Positions 35,170-46,927 of a DNA stretch of 64,000 nucleotides are shown piece after piece. A program made the translations under genes and the position numbers. The stretch is from Xestospongia bergquistia. Its lineage: Eukaryota; Porifera; Demospongiae; Haplosclerida; Petrosiidae. Position 1 is the first letter of the stretch. Each line of letters begins with the position of its first letter. The stretch spans positions 3,453,821 to 3,517,820 of the forward strand of contig OZ014417.1 in assembly GCA_963965975.1 (NCBI GenBank), in the 5' to 3' direction. Below the pieces are notes generated by a model, which saw only the letters and a list, made by a program, of their open reading frames with translations, ran no database searches and was not told where the DNA came from.

Positions 35170-37770
35170 ATATTATCTTTGAGAGGTCAAATCTAACAAA
35201 TCCCTAATTAAAGATATGAGGAAAAACAATATTTTGTATTGTTGTGCAAAATTTACTGGTAACTACTCCAAGTACAAGATTCAGAGAAACAAAACACTGA
35301 ACAATTTACAAACTGCAAAGATAAATTTTTCCTGTAGTTTAATCCTAAAGATTCCTAAAGTGTTTTGAAGCCATTTAAATATATCAAAAAAGGTAAATTT
35401 TCTATGTCTAAATTAGCTGATGGAAATAGTACTATTCCCAAGACAGACCTGGAATAGGCAAATTTACTAAATACATTTTTAATTATATTTTAATCAATCA
35501 TGTCCACCACTTGAATACCATATAAATCAGAAGGATTAATTTTCATTGTCAGATGCAGAAGACTGTTATACTGAAGGTGAAGTTTGTCTAATCTTAATTT
35601 CTTGGAGACATAGTGAACCTGATGACGTTTCAGCTAGAATGTTAAAACATACAGCTGTATGGTCTTTCAACTTAATCAATTATCATACCTATTTATCATG
35701 AAAATCAGGTCAAATACCAGATGGATGGAAACTTAGACAAATTGTGTCTGTTTCAAACTCTTCTAACATCAATTCACCAAATGATTATCAACCTGTGTTA
35801 TTTTAAAGCATTAAAGGTAATGTGTTGGCTTTTAAATGTTATATAATACACTACTACTGGGAATCTTTATATCAACTCCCCTCTTTCTCTTATTTTCAAT
35901 GGGAATTTATGAAAGGTCAATTCACTGTTACTACTTTACTGTCTATAACTGACAAATATTTACAGACACTTGAAAAGAGAAATGAAGTTTGTGTTGTTTT
36001 CTTCAACTTCAAAAGGCTTTTCATTTTGTCCCCACACTTGCTCCACTATTCAGGATAATATGATTTGTGTTAATAAATAATTACATTACTAATTGGATTA
36101 CCAACTACCTCAAAAACAGAGGACAGGCTGTTGTAGTCAATATAGTAGTAAAACAGACACTGCACTAGTTCTTTCAGAAGTTCCTCAGGGATCAAGTTTG
36201 GATCTAATATACGTCGACATCAACACACCACTGTAAATTTAATGGTGTCACGATGACATGATGTCAACAACCTGTGCAAAATTGACACCTTCTTAGTGTC
36301 ATCTTTAACACCATTCAAGTGGTGTCATCATTAAAACCTTTAAGTGATGTCATTTATGACACTAAAAATTGTCCACAGCAACACTACGATAGTGTCCTCA
36401 ATATAAGAATTAACAAATCAAACAGTCCCAAATACTTGAGCTATTTATATAATATAAGTGTGGCTTCAAGAGTAACCCAATATATACCTTAATTAATGCT
36501 TCATAACTGCCTGGTCAACACTTTTAAATGTTAAATTTAGCCAAATGAAAGGTGATTTGGTTATTATAGTGTTTTCTAATTTCTTGTTCAGGTCAAAACA
36601 TTATCCTTCAAGAGTATCCTGTGTGGCAACTAATAACACCATTGAAGAGATTCATTTTAAGTATAATTACATAACTTGGAGTTAATTTATATTATATCTC
36701 ATTTTGAAGGACTATTTGGGTAAAGCACAATGGAATACGCTTTCAAGAAAAAGCTTGTGTTGTCCCACTTGAACAAATTTCAAGCATTTTTGTCAATCAA
36801 AAGCAATTGCTTTTACTAGTAACTCAGCTTCATACAATTCAGTTCAGTGATCATTATCATGCTGTTGTTGTTAGCAAAACTAGTAGTTACATGTTTGTAT
36901 GGGGAAAAGATCTAAAGGATTTTTGTGTTTATTGTATGTATTCTATTCCCCATATTGATGCTTACATGGCTACTAACTTTATTGTGATAAAATACAATCT
37001 TTTTGAATAGAAATTTTTATATTAAAAAATAAAAATGATTACAAGAACTTTTGACTAGTATTCATTCATGTTTTAAATAGACCTAAAGCACAATTTTACT
37101 ATAAACAGTAATATGGTTCATCATAACACTTGTAAAGTCAAGGTAGCATCATAAGAACAAGATCTTTCACACTGGTGTTACTACAACACTAAAATTCCAA
37201 GATAACACTAAGGTGTTATTGTAACAACATGTCCCTTGACACTATGGTGTTACCATGACACCAGCAATTTTACTGTACTATTTTTGTTTATTTTACTGAC
37301 ATAAATGAATTAACACTCAATGGTAAGTGACACTCTAGCAGATGACTTGTTATTATATCAGAGGATCTCATAGTTGATGACTTTACTTTTGTTCAAAATG
37401 GTAATTATTTCATCCATAGAGAGGTTGTCAGAAGCAAACTATCTATCTGTAAATACATCAAAATGCAAATATATGATATCTTTAATGTTTAAAATAATGA
37501 ACGAAATAATTTATTTCAAGTGGTTTGTTCTTTCAGATCGCTAACTTTTCTCTTCCACTAGTACACATTATAACTTATTTATCCAGTAACACTTAAAAAA
37601 AAGGAATCTATTGAGTAAATCCCAAAATAAAGCAATCTATATTGACTTCTTTTAAATTCTAACTATTTCTTAATACAATTGTAATATTATAAGTACCATA
37701 TTAATTTTTTCCTTACTAGTTAATACTATGTGAATGTCCTGTGCTTATTATTATCAACACAAATTTTTAT
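35170..37770 (+). mobile_element. LINE copy 1, interrupted by a DNA transposon
   Basis: The reverse transcriptase region is readable in pieces: GQIPDGWKLRQIVSVSNSSN, then SPNDYQP, then QGFMKG-type sequence near 35,900 (FMKGQFTVTTLLSITDKYL), EVCVVFFNFK, and ITNYLKNRGQAVVVN near 36,100. The element resumes after the insertion (36,210-37,276) with the stretch that also follows at 63,460 and ends in a conserved 3' tail (about 37,530-37,770). That tail is also seen at 59,955-60,205 and 63,740-64,000. Frames are broken by stops and shifts. It is a non-LTR element of CR1/jockey-like appearance. Confidence 0.75.
36210..37276. mobile_element. ~1.07-kb DNA transposon nested in the LINE
   Basis: The LINE copy at 63,030-64,000 lacks this segment (ggatctaatactattttctt there runs straight through), giving an empty site. 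The ends are imperfect inverted repeats (cactgtaaatttaatggtgt at the left; inverted, acagtaaaattgctggtgt) with further inner copies of ggtgtca / tgacacc. Plus strand 36,725-37,010 encodes NGIRFQEKACVVPLEQISSI, then LLVTQLHTIQFSDHYHAVVV, ending IVIKYNLFE-stop. This looks like the C-terminal part of a transposon-linked protein whose family I cannot name with certainty. Confidence 0.7.
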
Positions 37771-37779
37771 TTAAAAAAT

Positions 37780-37850
37780 AGTTTCACATAGTCAGCCTCT
37801 CCCTTAAGGAGGGTTGGCTTTACAAGACTTGTGGAGGGCTGGCTATGTGG
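37780..37850. repeat. Small MITE (same family as 14,580-14,638)
   Basis: It starts agtttcacatagtcagcc and ends with the inverted ggctggctatgtgg. It adjoins the LINE tail exactly as at 60,210-60,284, so the two loci share descent as one duplicated unit. Confidence 0.75.
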
Positions 37851-38029
37851 TGGTTGTGACTTGTAATAAATTAATAGTGGGTGGTACGGCGAAAACTAAA
37901 TTTGGGAATGCCCTGCAATTTGTAAAAAATTTCTTCTGCTGGGAAATATTCCTGGCATATTGTATTATATGCAACAAAAATGACTATTGACTCCAATAAC
38001 TTAATAATATATAATACAAAGTTTTTCAG

Positions 38030-40008
38030 TATAGATTTGACTAAATCCTTATGATACTGACATTGGTAAGGTTTATCGCCAGTGTGTATATAAACATGAG
38101 TTTAGAAATTTCTATGATTAACAAATCCTTTTTCCACTGTATTGACATTTGTAAGCTTTATCACCAGTGTATATACAAAATGAGTTTGGAGATCACATTT
38201 CTGACTAAATCCCTTTCCACAGTACTGACATTGGTAAGGTTTATCACCAGTGTGTATATGATGTTTCCTTAATAATGACAGAAATGAAAATTCCTTTCCA
38301 CAATAATCACAAATGTTATCTAGATTTCCAACTACCAGTTTATCATTGAAAATGAGCCCTTTCTTGGATTTTCTTCTTTTACATTAAATAGCTCGTGTTT
38401 ATGAATGTAGTCTTGTAACTGATACAATTCACAAAAGCTTTTGACAAGTAAAACATTGAGGATTAGCAACAAGACAAGTAGGATTATTTCCAAGATGTAA
38501 ATCAAAATTAGATTTAAAAACAAAACTACTTCCACAATTTTGCAATTATAAAGTTGACAATCATCTAAAAATAGATAGTAAAGTTATTTCTGTCAAAACA
38601 ATTACTCTACCTTCTTCAAAATTAGTTGTAATCCCAAGTTCTTTTGCATATTGTTCACCATACCATACATAGAGTTCATTACCAGGATAGATATGCTTGA
38701 ATAAACGATAATAGATGTTACCATAATACTGAAAAGCTACTAAATTCTGCTCATCTTCATTGCGAGCATAGTTAATAAATCATAACCAACTACTTTCCTT
38801 ATCTGATTGACCATCAATATAATATGACTCCTCTCCAAAATTTTTTACCTGAATAAATTAAAATAATTAATACTTTTTATTACTTTATTTACAGTACCTC
38901 CCACATGTAGCTAGTATCTTTTCCTTCATTTTCCTTCACTAAGCTCTTCTTTTAACACTCTCCTTCCTTCATAAAGACAAAATCTAACTCTATGAGGTAT
39001 AAACTGTGTAGCAAAAACACCCAGACCAGCATTGGGTATTTTAGAAGGTTTAACAGTTAATTCAGCTGGAACAAATACAGTAGTGTATTGTAGAGATGCT
39101 TCTTCATGACCACTAGAAGGATCTAGAGTTAGTAAGGCTCCATGAACAGGATAATTACCATGATGAAATTCGCTATATAGTCTTCACAAACTAGTAATAA
39201 AAGTTGTAGAAATAACAATGTTTATACTGAACTTACAGATATATTCATCTTCATCACATAGTTCATCTTCTCTGTATTCTTTTTGGTGGCTTAATCTCTT
39301 AGGATATCTTTCATTAACTGGACACATCACCACTGTATTCAGAAAGCAAGATCAGCAATACTGATATAATCTAACTTACACATCTTCAATATCAAATCCT
39401 TCAAAGTCTTTATATTCTTCATTATTATCATCTCCAAAAAACTGGAAAAACTCCTTAGACAACTTGCAATCAAGGCTCTCAAATGAAGGCTTGTCCCCTT
39501 CTACAGATTGTAATATTTCTTTTGTTTTGGTTTTTGTTACTTCATGACACTCGTATGTTGATAGTCCTAACATTATTGAGAGGGATAGCCCAACATTACA
39601 GTTTTATCAAACACTTACCACATGTTCTGCTATATCACACAGAGGATCTCTTTCTGCAGTCTCAACTACTGGAACTAAACACAATAAAATGACATCCATA
39701 TTTAATTTACAAGTTTATTACCTCTCATAACATCATTTGGTTTTTTCTTCATCACACAAGCCTCTATAGCAGGTGTCTATTCATCTCCACTATCACTGCT
39801 ACTATTACTACAATTACTATATCGTCTCCTTTTTCTAACTCTACTCTTGTTTTGGGACTTAACATCTAAACCTACACACAATCTTTATGACTTTTTATTT
39901 ACCATGTAATAGTATTATACCTAACGTTTTCGTGAGTTCAATATTCTCTTTAATATTCTCTAGTCTTCCCTTCTCGTAGTCACACAATTCTTGCATTGTA
40001 TCTGCCAT
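38030..40008 (-). pseudogene. PRDM9-like gene, copy Z2 (most complete), disrupted
   Basis: Exons on the minus strand: 40,008-39,921 (MADTMQELCDYEKGRLENIK, then ENIELTKTLG), 39,871-39,722 (RKRRRYSNCS...SDSGDE), about 39,675-39,618, about 39,570-39,380 (acidic), about 39,335-39,243, the pre-SET exon (about 39,190-38,897), the SET exon (38,851-38,611: [35 protein letters not shown]) and a C2H2 exon (about 38,565-38,030: [18 protein letters not shown]). The first exons match the KRAB-like half of PRDM9 (DYEK.R..NIK.N, then a DEWTP-like site). The role would be meiotic H3K4 methylation at finger-chosen sites. Lesions: TAG in place of Trp in DEWTP, a 10-base duplication in the pre-SET exon near 38,935, a Cys-to-Tyr change in the CEDC knuckle, and TGA at 38,780-38,782 in the SET core. 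Confidence 0.8.
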
Positions 40009-40490
40009 TTTGAACGCCTAAGTTTAGCTGGTAAACACGATAACAGACCACTATATTTTAGTTAAAAATACTAGCAACTCCCCCTAAAATTTAAATGGTT
40101 CTTATCAATATTAATAATAATTACTATTAGTTTTAATTAAAAATTTAGACGGTTTAATAATCATTTGTTGAAATTGTAGGTTGTGATAATTTTGCTCTCT
40201 TAAGAGGAATGCTCATTACATCTACAACCTAACCTGAATCTTCTCCCTAAAATATACTCTCTGTCTTTCCTACAACAACCATATGAACTTTATTTCAATT
40301 ATTGTTATTAAGATTTGAAATTCTCTCTCAGTTGTCAACTTATACAAGTCCCCACAACTGTTTAAAAGTTTTTTCTAATGGAACCATTTTATTTTAGCTT
40401 TTAACTTCTCAAATTCCTGCACATGATTCTTTCTCTGTCCATGTTCATCCTGTTAGTCCTGACCTACTCCTGATTATCGTACATTTTTCT
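40009..40490. other. Upstream of PRDM9-like Z2; no gene seen
   Basis: It would hold the Z2 promoter. A Ser/Pro-containing degraded plus-strand frame near 40,400-40,500 is not recognised. Confidence 0.4.
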
Positions 40491-40530
40491 CCTACAATAT
40501 CCATAACATCATCAAATGACCTGGGAATAT

Positions 40531-40785
40531 TGTAACAGAGTTCACTCAACATTTCACCTTGTTGATTGTCTTACTGAATGTCCTGTTAATCAGTATTTGT
40601 CTTACTGAATGACTTGTTAATTAGTGAATGTGTGTTAATTAGAACTTGTTATGTTTACGTTACACTTCTTTGTTGAGCGGTTACATTACTTTTGTCTATT
40701 GTTCGGTATTTTGTTATTTATGATATGCTTTCTGTTAAGTCAAAGCTGAGAACATGATACTGTCCGTTGGTACAGTTGCATTACA
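40531..40785. mobile_element. LTR-like insertion (solo LTR), only in block B
   Basis: It starts tgtaacagag and ends gcattaca, with imperfect inverted TGTAA/TTACA termini. The host sequence on both sides carries aatat or atat, and block A is continuous across the site (near 533-538). These features fit a solo LTR that arrived after the segmental duplication. The parent family is not known; it does not match the LTRs at 10,597-10,735. Confidence 0.6.
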
Positions 40786-41136
40786 ATATCAAGTTGAGAG
40801 GCATTAGTTGATGGAATCATCTTAGAAGACAAATTTGGAGATCTTTTACTTGTGGATGTTTGTCTACTAAAGATGCACTTGGTTTGTGGCTCTTGCACTA
40901 TATCTCCTTGACATACTCAAAAAATAAGGTAGTTTTGAACAGTATAATAATTGTGACTGGAGTGAAAAGATATATAGCAACTATTTGTTAACAGATGATG
41001 AGTGCCTCCTGTGAATGAAGAGCCTCCTTCAGATTATCATGTCCCACAACGTTACCAAAAGAAACTAATTTGAATTCAAAATCAGTTTACAGTCAGCACT
41101 TTACAGATAAAGCAATAATTTTTTATAAAAATTTTT

Positions 41137-43390
41137 TCAGCAAGATTTATTACATGGATAGGGGCAGTCAACTTCTTTTGAGTTTCCAGAAGTCTTGAAG
41201 TACCAGTTACTAAAAGTCTTACTGGCACTTTGACCTCCTACTTCTATTGAATTCCAAGATTCGTCACTCAGAGATTGACAGTGAGTCAAACAAGAGTCTA
41301 GAAATGCACCATTATTCTCAGATGTAATGATAGGATAAGCAGCTTGTTGAAACTCCTATATAATTTTGTCAAGACCAAGCATGATTGATTGTTATTAAAC
41401 TTACATGAAAGAATTGTTCAACTTTTTTCATCTCCTTAGGACTACAATAAGGTGGTGTGCATGGAGAGTGTTATGAAGTTGCCATGTGTCATATTGAGAA
41501 TTTAGTACAAATATTGGACTATATAGAGAGATATAAGGATCGATAAGTATACTAATGGAAGAAAGGGAAGTGTTTTCAAGTGGTACTAATATTCTTTCAA
41601 CAGTAAAGTACCTGAGCCATAATACACTTCCAAACTTCATTCCTGTTAGCCATGTTACATTTCTGATTGACTCCACTAGTACAGTTCTGCATCTTAAACA
41701 CTGAAAAACAAATAGGAAACATTTTGTTATTATTATTGTAACAGCATTTTATTATAAATAATTGCCTTTACATGGTAATGTTATTGTTGACTACAGTTTG
41801 AGAAGAATTAAAGTTTCATCTAAATTATGATCTTTCTAAGAAGTCAATTATCTCTATAGAACATCAAGAAGATTGATTACAGAATTGAAAGTTATGGTTA
41901 CATTGGACAATGTCATTAATTGGTCTCACGTTTGGGATATGCAGAGTATAAATATACATGTAACCAGAACAATCATGGACCACTTTATATAAAGTCATAC
42001 ATGTATATGGTGCCTACTTATTACTAATGTAATGTGTATCACCACATTACATTGGTAGTCAATGGGCACAATTTGTTTTATGTGTTGTCTTTACTATATA
42101 GTCACATGCAATAATAAAATTAAAAAATGACTTATATTGAGCTCTGTAGTTATAAAGATAGGAACATAGGCAGCTGTATCTATTTTCATGGAGTGACTAT
42201 AGAATGCTAGAAATAATTTAAAAGAAGCTTCAAGCTTTTGTATAAATGAACTTAATATATCATATATAGTGCTAGCATGCATGCATACATATAACACTAT
42301 ATAAATGTATTAGTTGTTCAACCAATATATATATATATATATTTAGTTAAGCTGCAATAATACATGATAGGATACAATTCAGTTTTTATAATTAATAAAC
42401 TAATTTACAAATCATGTAGTAAATTTTGTCAGTATGAGCTATAAATTCATTGCATGTGTTGAAACTATATGATTTGTCAATTCTATAGTAATTAGTAATC
42501 AAAACAGATTATGTTTTCAAATGATAAATGTACTTTGTAGAACTAATCTATTACAACAATACATCTTAATTATATCACTATTATAGTCAGTTACTAACCA
42601 TAAGGACAAAGTACATTTGATCAGTAATATTTATGATATCAATAATATATCTATCAAATAACAAAAATCATGCATTTATAATAAAACATAGCATTTATTT
42701 ATATACAGATGACTTACCCAGCATCAGCCATACATAGTTTTATACTTAGTGGATGATGGAAGAATATCTTGGACATAATCAATATGAAAATAAGTGGCTA
42801 ATTCACCAGCTGTAATAATAATAACTACTTTTATTATAATTATTATAGTATTTTGGAATTGACAGTAAAAAGTACTAGTTAATATATGTTATAAACATTA
42901 TAATAAAATTTATTAAAAAAGAAAGACATTGCTACTGTGTGATAACTATTATGATAAACTCAACTATTACAACCTGAACAACCAGTTAGAATTATGTCCT
43001 CAGATTTGTCCATTCCAGTTGTCATTAGTGCACCCAGTATTGATTGAAGTATTCTGAAGCCTCTAAAATAGATTGGAGTTCCTTGTACATCAACTGGATG
43101 GTCACTATAGGATAATACATGTATACACAAGCATTGATGTTATATTATAACTTACACATTGCCAGTAAATGATGCTCCATCACAATAGTTAATAAAAGCT
43201 AGATTCCAATTGTAAAAGTCAGGATTAATGTCTTGATTGTCAGAAAGAAAACCAGAGAACACAGCAGTAGTTGGCGAGAAGATTGATGGCAAGACTGGAT
43301 TTACTTCGATCTAAACAATTTCCTTCATCATAACACCACTTTCCACCTTCCAAATTAATAATCCATTTACTGGCACCAGTTCCTGAACCT
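41137..43390 (-). pseudogene. Pectinacetylesterase/NOTUM-family gene, copy B, disrupted
   Basis: Same exon series as copy A, from [20 protein letters not shown] through [10 protein letters not shown], the GCS nucleophile region, FVLNSQYDTWQLHNTL and GAFLDSCLTHCQSL to the stop at 41,137-41,139. The Cys that is a stop in copy A is intact here. Other lesions are present: the first exon is two bases shorter than copy A just after KSSL, changing the frame, and seven bases (aactaaa) are missing after LHNTL relative to copies A and C. The signal exon is not found. The sum of copies A, B and C would give the ancestral family pattern, so the parent gene was a normal secreted hydrolase. Confidence 0.78.
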
Positions 43391-43431
43391 ACTTATAAGT
43401 AACGTGTCAAAGTGTGTCATGTATATGTGAC

Positions 43432-43503
43432 TTGATTTGTAATAAGGGACCACTTCTGTAAAAACATTTGTCACATGATTTGTGAAAAGGAGCCACTGTT
43501 AAT
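43432..43503. repeat. Left half of the ~235-bp MITE, cut by a deletion
   Basis: It matches 3,240-3,302 and stops within the element. The sequence then jumps to the equivalent of about 7,215 in block A. Confidence 0.85.
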
Positions 43504-43504
43504 A

Positions 43505-44100
43505 TTGTATTCAATGAATCTTTGCCATGGAAACTAGATGGGCATGGTCTTTGCTGTGCCTGGTATTATACTTACTGGTACTTATAGGTGTCAATAGATT
43601 TTACATATAATTATACAGAAGAAAGTTCAAGAAACAAATAATTTAAAAGGAGTATTTGAAGATTTCAAATACAAATACAAATACTTGTATTGTATTTAAA
43701 ATACAAATACAAATACTTCCTGCTTCAAAATTTCAAAATACAAATACAAATACAAATACTCAAAAAAAGTGTATTTAAATACAGCTAAATACAAATACTC
43801 ATGTATTTGACCCCAAGCCTGATTCAAACTGGACATTTACATCTGGGAGCTGGAATAGGCTGTGTTGTCTCTTGTTATTGCAATGGTGAGGGAAGAAAAG
43901 TTTCTTCTGAAATTCTGTGTTCTCTCCCTTAATTGCTTAAATGAGACAAGCCAACTTTGGATATTAATAACATCGAAATATGAAGAGGAATTTGTATACG
44001 AAAGATCATTTGATCCAATATTGCTGAGATATCTTTTACAAAAAACACAAATTATTAACAAAAATTGACATAAAAGTATTAATAGTCAAGTCTAGTATAG
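43505..44100 (-). pseudogene. Ankyrin-gene debris of block B with an inserted repeat
   Basis: The flanks match 7,215-7,620 of block A. Between about 43,565 and 43,825 lies an insertion absent from A, rich in aaatacaaatac units on both strands and ending tatttgaccccaagcctg, a look typical of non-autonomous transposons. The 74-codon minus-strand frame at 44,061-43,837 corresponds to 7,582-7,346 in A, but no domain is seen. Confidence 0.5.
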
Positions 44101-44132
44101 GTATCAGACCAGTATTATTGAGATTTAGAGAG

Positions 44133-44735
44133 TGGGGTCAAATAATAAATATTGGTTGTAAAAGGTGAGTCATTGTTACTGTTTTCAACTACAGAGTTGA
44201 ACACACCTCAATGTAAAAGTGAAATTGAAATGTCTGCTTGCTAGATTAATCCATGTATCACCTTTGAATGAGAAGCCCAAGGTAGTTGGAAACGATTTGA
44301 GCCACACCAATAGTCATCAACTGATGCCCTTAACATCTTGTGATAGGAGATGCGATATACCAATGACTTAGTTGGTAAGTAATATACAGTACAAGTTAAT
44401 TAGTTAAGTCGCATTTGTTGTTAAATTTGACATATGACTGTGTGAAGAAAACCCTGTATATCCACATATTACTTTAATATTAATTTACCTATTGTGTTTT
44501 CATGTCCTGTGTAATGATATTTTGCATACAAATCTAGACTACAATACACAAACACACTTTACATACTACACAATTATAAGATGTTTTGGACTGAGTTTGT
44601 ATACAATGTCAGTGTCGGATTTATACATTATCCTATAGATATACATGAGTATTGAAAATGGTGAATGAAATTTAACTGAATGTAACAACTGCCAATGCAC
44701 TTAGAACAAATGAATTTAATTTACTCTTTCCATCA
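44133..44735. other. Inverted counterpart of 7,640-8,505
   Basis: It reads as the reverse complement of the block A segment. The junctions are gatttagag|agtggggtc on the left and tttactctttccatcagt|aattcagcctgagc on the right. No gene inside. Confidence 0.85.
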
Positions 44736-46927
44736 GTAATTCAGCCTGAGCATGTCTACTTGAAGATCAAGTGTTAAGCAATTAAACCTGAAGAGAGGAA
44801 ATGTTTCTTCAAATGTAGCCTCTTCAAGTGTTAATTATCAGAGTTCTCTATTCAACATAATTAGTTCAAATGTCCAGTTTTCAATAATAGAGAAAACAAC
44901 TGCAATACCAATATACAAAAGCATCTTAGTATGATTTTTATAATTTTAATCCTGTTTAAATTTTAATATGATCAATTTTATTATTATATATACTATAATA
45001 CTCTATAAAATTTAATGCTATTATAATGAACAATAAATACTTGTGTACTTTCTCTAGTGTCAGAAAACAGCTCTATATTTAATATGAAATGGGAGTACTG
45101 TGATATCATACAGCTACTGCTACAATCCAGTGTCGATTCTCTACGGAAGCCGCAGAGGGACATTCCAATTTCGATTAAACGGGATTATACGAAGTTTGAA
45201 TGTCCGTCCTCAGCTTCTGGAAATAATAGACCAAAATCAGGAAATAACTGGAAACAACTCGCTGATGCTCGATTCTAAGTACACGCTCTCCGCGTTTTAT
45301 TAAGAAGAAAAAAGCCTAGAAGTGGTGCGCATGCCAAAAATGGCATTAAAAATAAGAAATTGGACTAATTAACTGGATCGTTAATTGGAATTTTTAAGTT
45401 CGCCAAGGTTCGCGGAAGAATAGAATTTGAATGTCCGTTTGCAGCTTTCGGGCTTCCTTAGTTTTTGATACAAAAGGGGCGTTTCGTACAATGCAAGCGC
45501 AGAACAGCTCTAACGAAACTTTTTTGCTCGTCCCGTTTGAATGACCTTGTGCTAAAACCCATCAAACATACAAACTAGATATTCTCCTGTATCTTCGTTG
45601 AATAGAAGTATCAAGAGTATCAGCTATCACATTGTGCTGTCTGTGGAATATTGTGTGGAGTATATGATCTGTTCTATTGCTCTAGCAGCTGTAAGTTCTC
45701 AATAGCTATATATAATTAAAACATTGAATATAGATAAAAACATAGTTCACAATTTTACAATAAATAAATATATAAATAATGGTATTGACTATAAATTAAC
45801 ATGGATCTTGTAAGCTTTCCCACTATGAGAAAAACATCAATAACATCTAAATAGAAACAACAAGAAACTTGAAAATATGCTAAAGAATTAACAAACCCTT
45901 ATATCACTTACACCTCATCTGAGCTCTCAAAATAACATAGGCCTAGTGGTGGAAGTCCATTTCTACTCTTCAGTTTCTTCACACAGCATCACACACTAGA
46001 AAAATATGCATTTACTCAGTACCTCGCCAAATCACTTTGACATTCATTTGTGACATAAATTCATGTCCTAAGTTAGTTGATTGTTGATTTCTACAAGAAA
46101 TATTTCTCCTCCGCTAGCTCATTATTATACAAGTGTTACTCATAAAAGTGCTGACTGCAATCATGCATAAAAAGCCCTTATTTTTGATATAATATTATGC
46201 GTGTGTACACTGTAAAAATTGATTGGTTAATTCAACCATTTATTGGTTATATAAGTTGCAATTGTAAACTAATTTTTGTTGAAAAAGTAAGCATAATACT
46301 GTTTTTATTACTAATGTACTACTGTTTATGTAGCTAAATAACCATCAATTTATGTAGCTAAATAACCATCAATTTCATAGTACATTATTAATCAAAATAG
46401 TATTATGTTTACATTTTGCATATGCAACCTGTATAAACATATGTTAGTTAAATTAATCAAAACATTTTTATAGTGTGCATACAATACACTGCATGCTTAT
46501 TAACATCACACAGTGGTTATTTCTACAATATACTGATTGAATGTCATGTCCTGAGTTAATCATTAAAGTATCAAACATTCTGGTTAAAGTCTATCTCATA
46601 ATTATGATACTGTGTTTGTCATCAAGAGCTGTTATTATGTAATTTGTAGAACTACTATCAATGGCTGTCACTATCTAATATAAAGTAAGTCTTCCCTCTT
46701 TGCTTAATTATATAAACTGTTCAGGTGATCTTATAAAAGTACTTCTAAGGGTATGTAGTGTAAAGTACTGTATTGGGATATTCCAATAATACAGCCCTAA
46801 AGTGCACGTGTTACTGATAAATAGATTGTTTATTTAACTGATTTATTATCAGTTCAGTTATATTCTATTATAACTGACACTTTTTTTACTATAAATCTGG
46901 ACATAATGGAACAATAACTTAATGTTG
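44736..46927. other. Non-coding, counterpart of 8,506-10,596
   Basis: It holds copies of the tccgt..ggcttcc motif (45,150, 45,200, 45,432), the donor of the candidate 5' exon (GT at 45,691, with about 30 extra bases just before it relative to block A) and a small direct duplication (tatgtagctaaataaccatc, twice near 46,330-46,375). Confidence 0.5.

Noticed and set aside
42094-42297. 67-codon minus-strand frame inside the PAE-B intron, partly kept in A near 1,900-1,990
   Set aside because: It does not match the missing PAE exon pattern and similarity to A is explained by duplication; left as intron.
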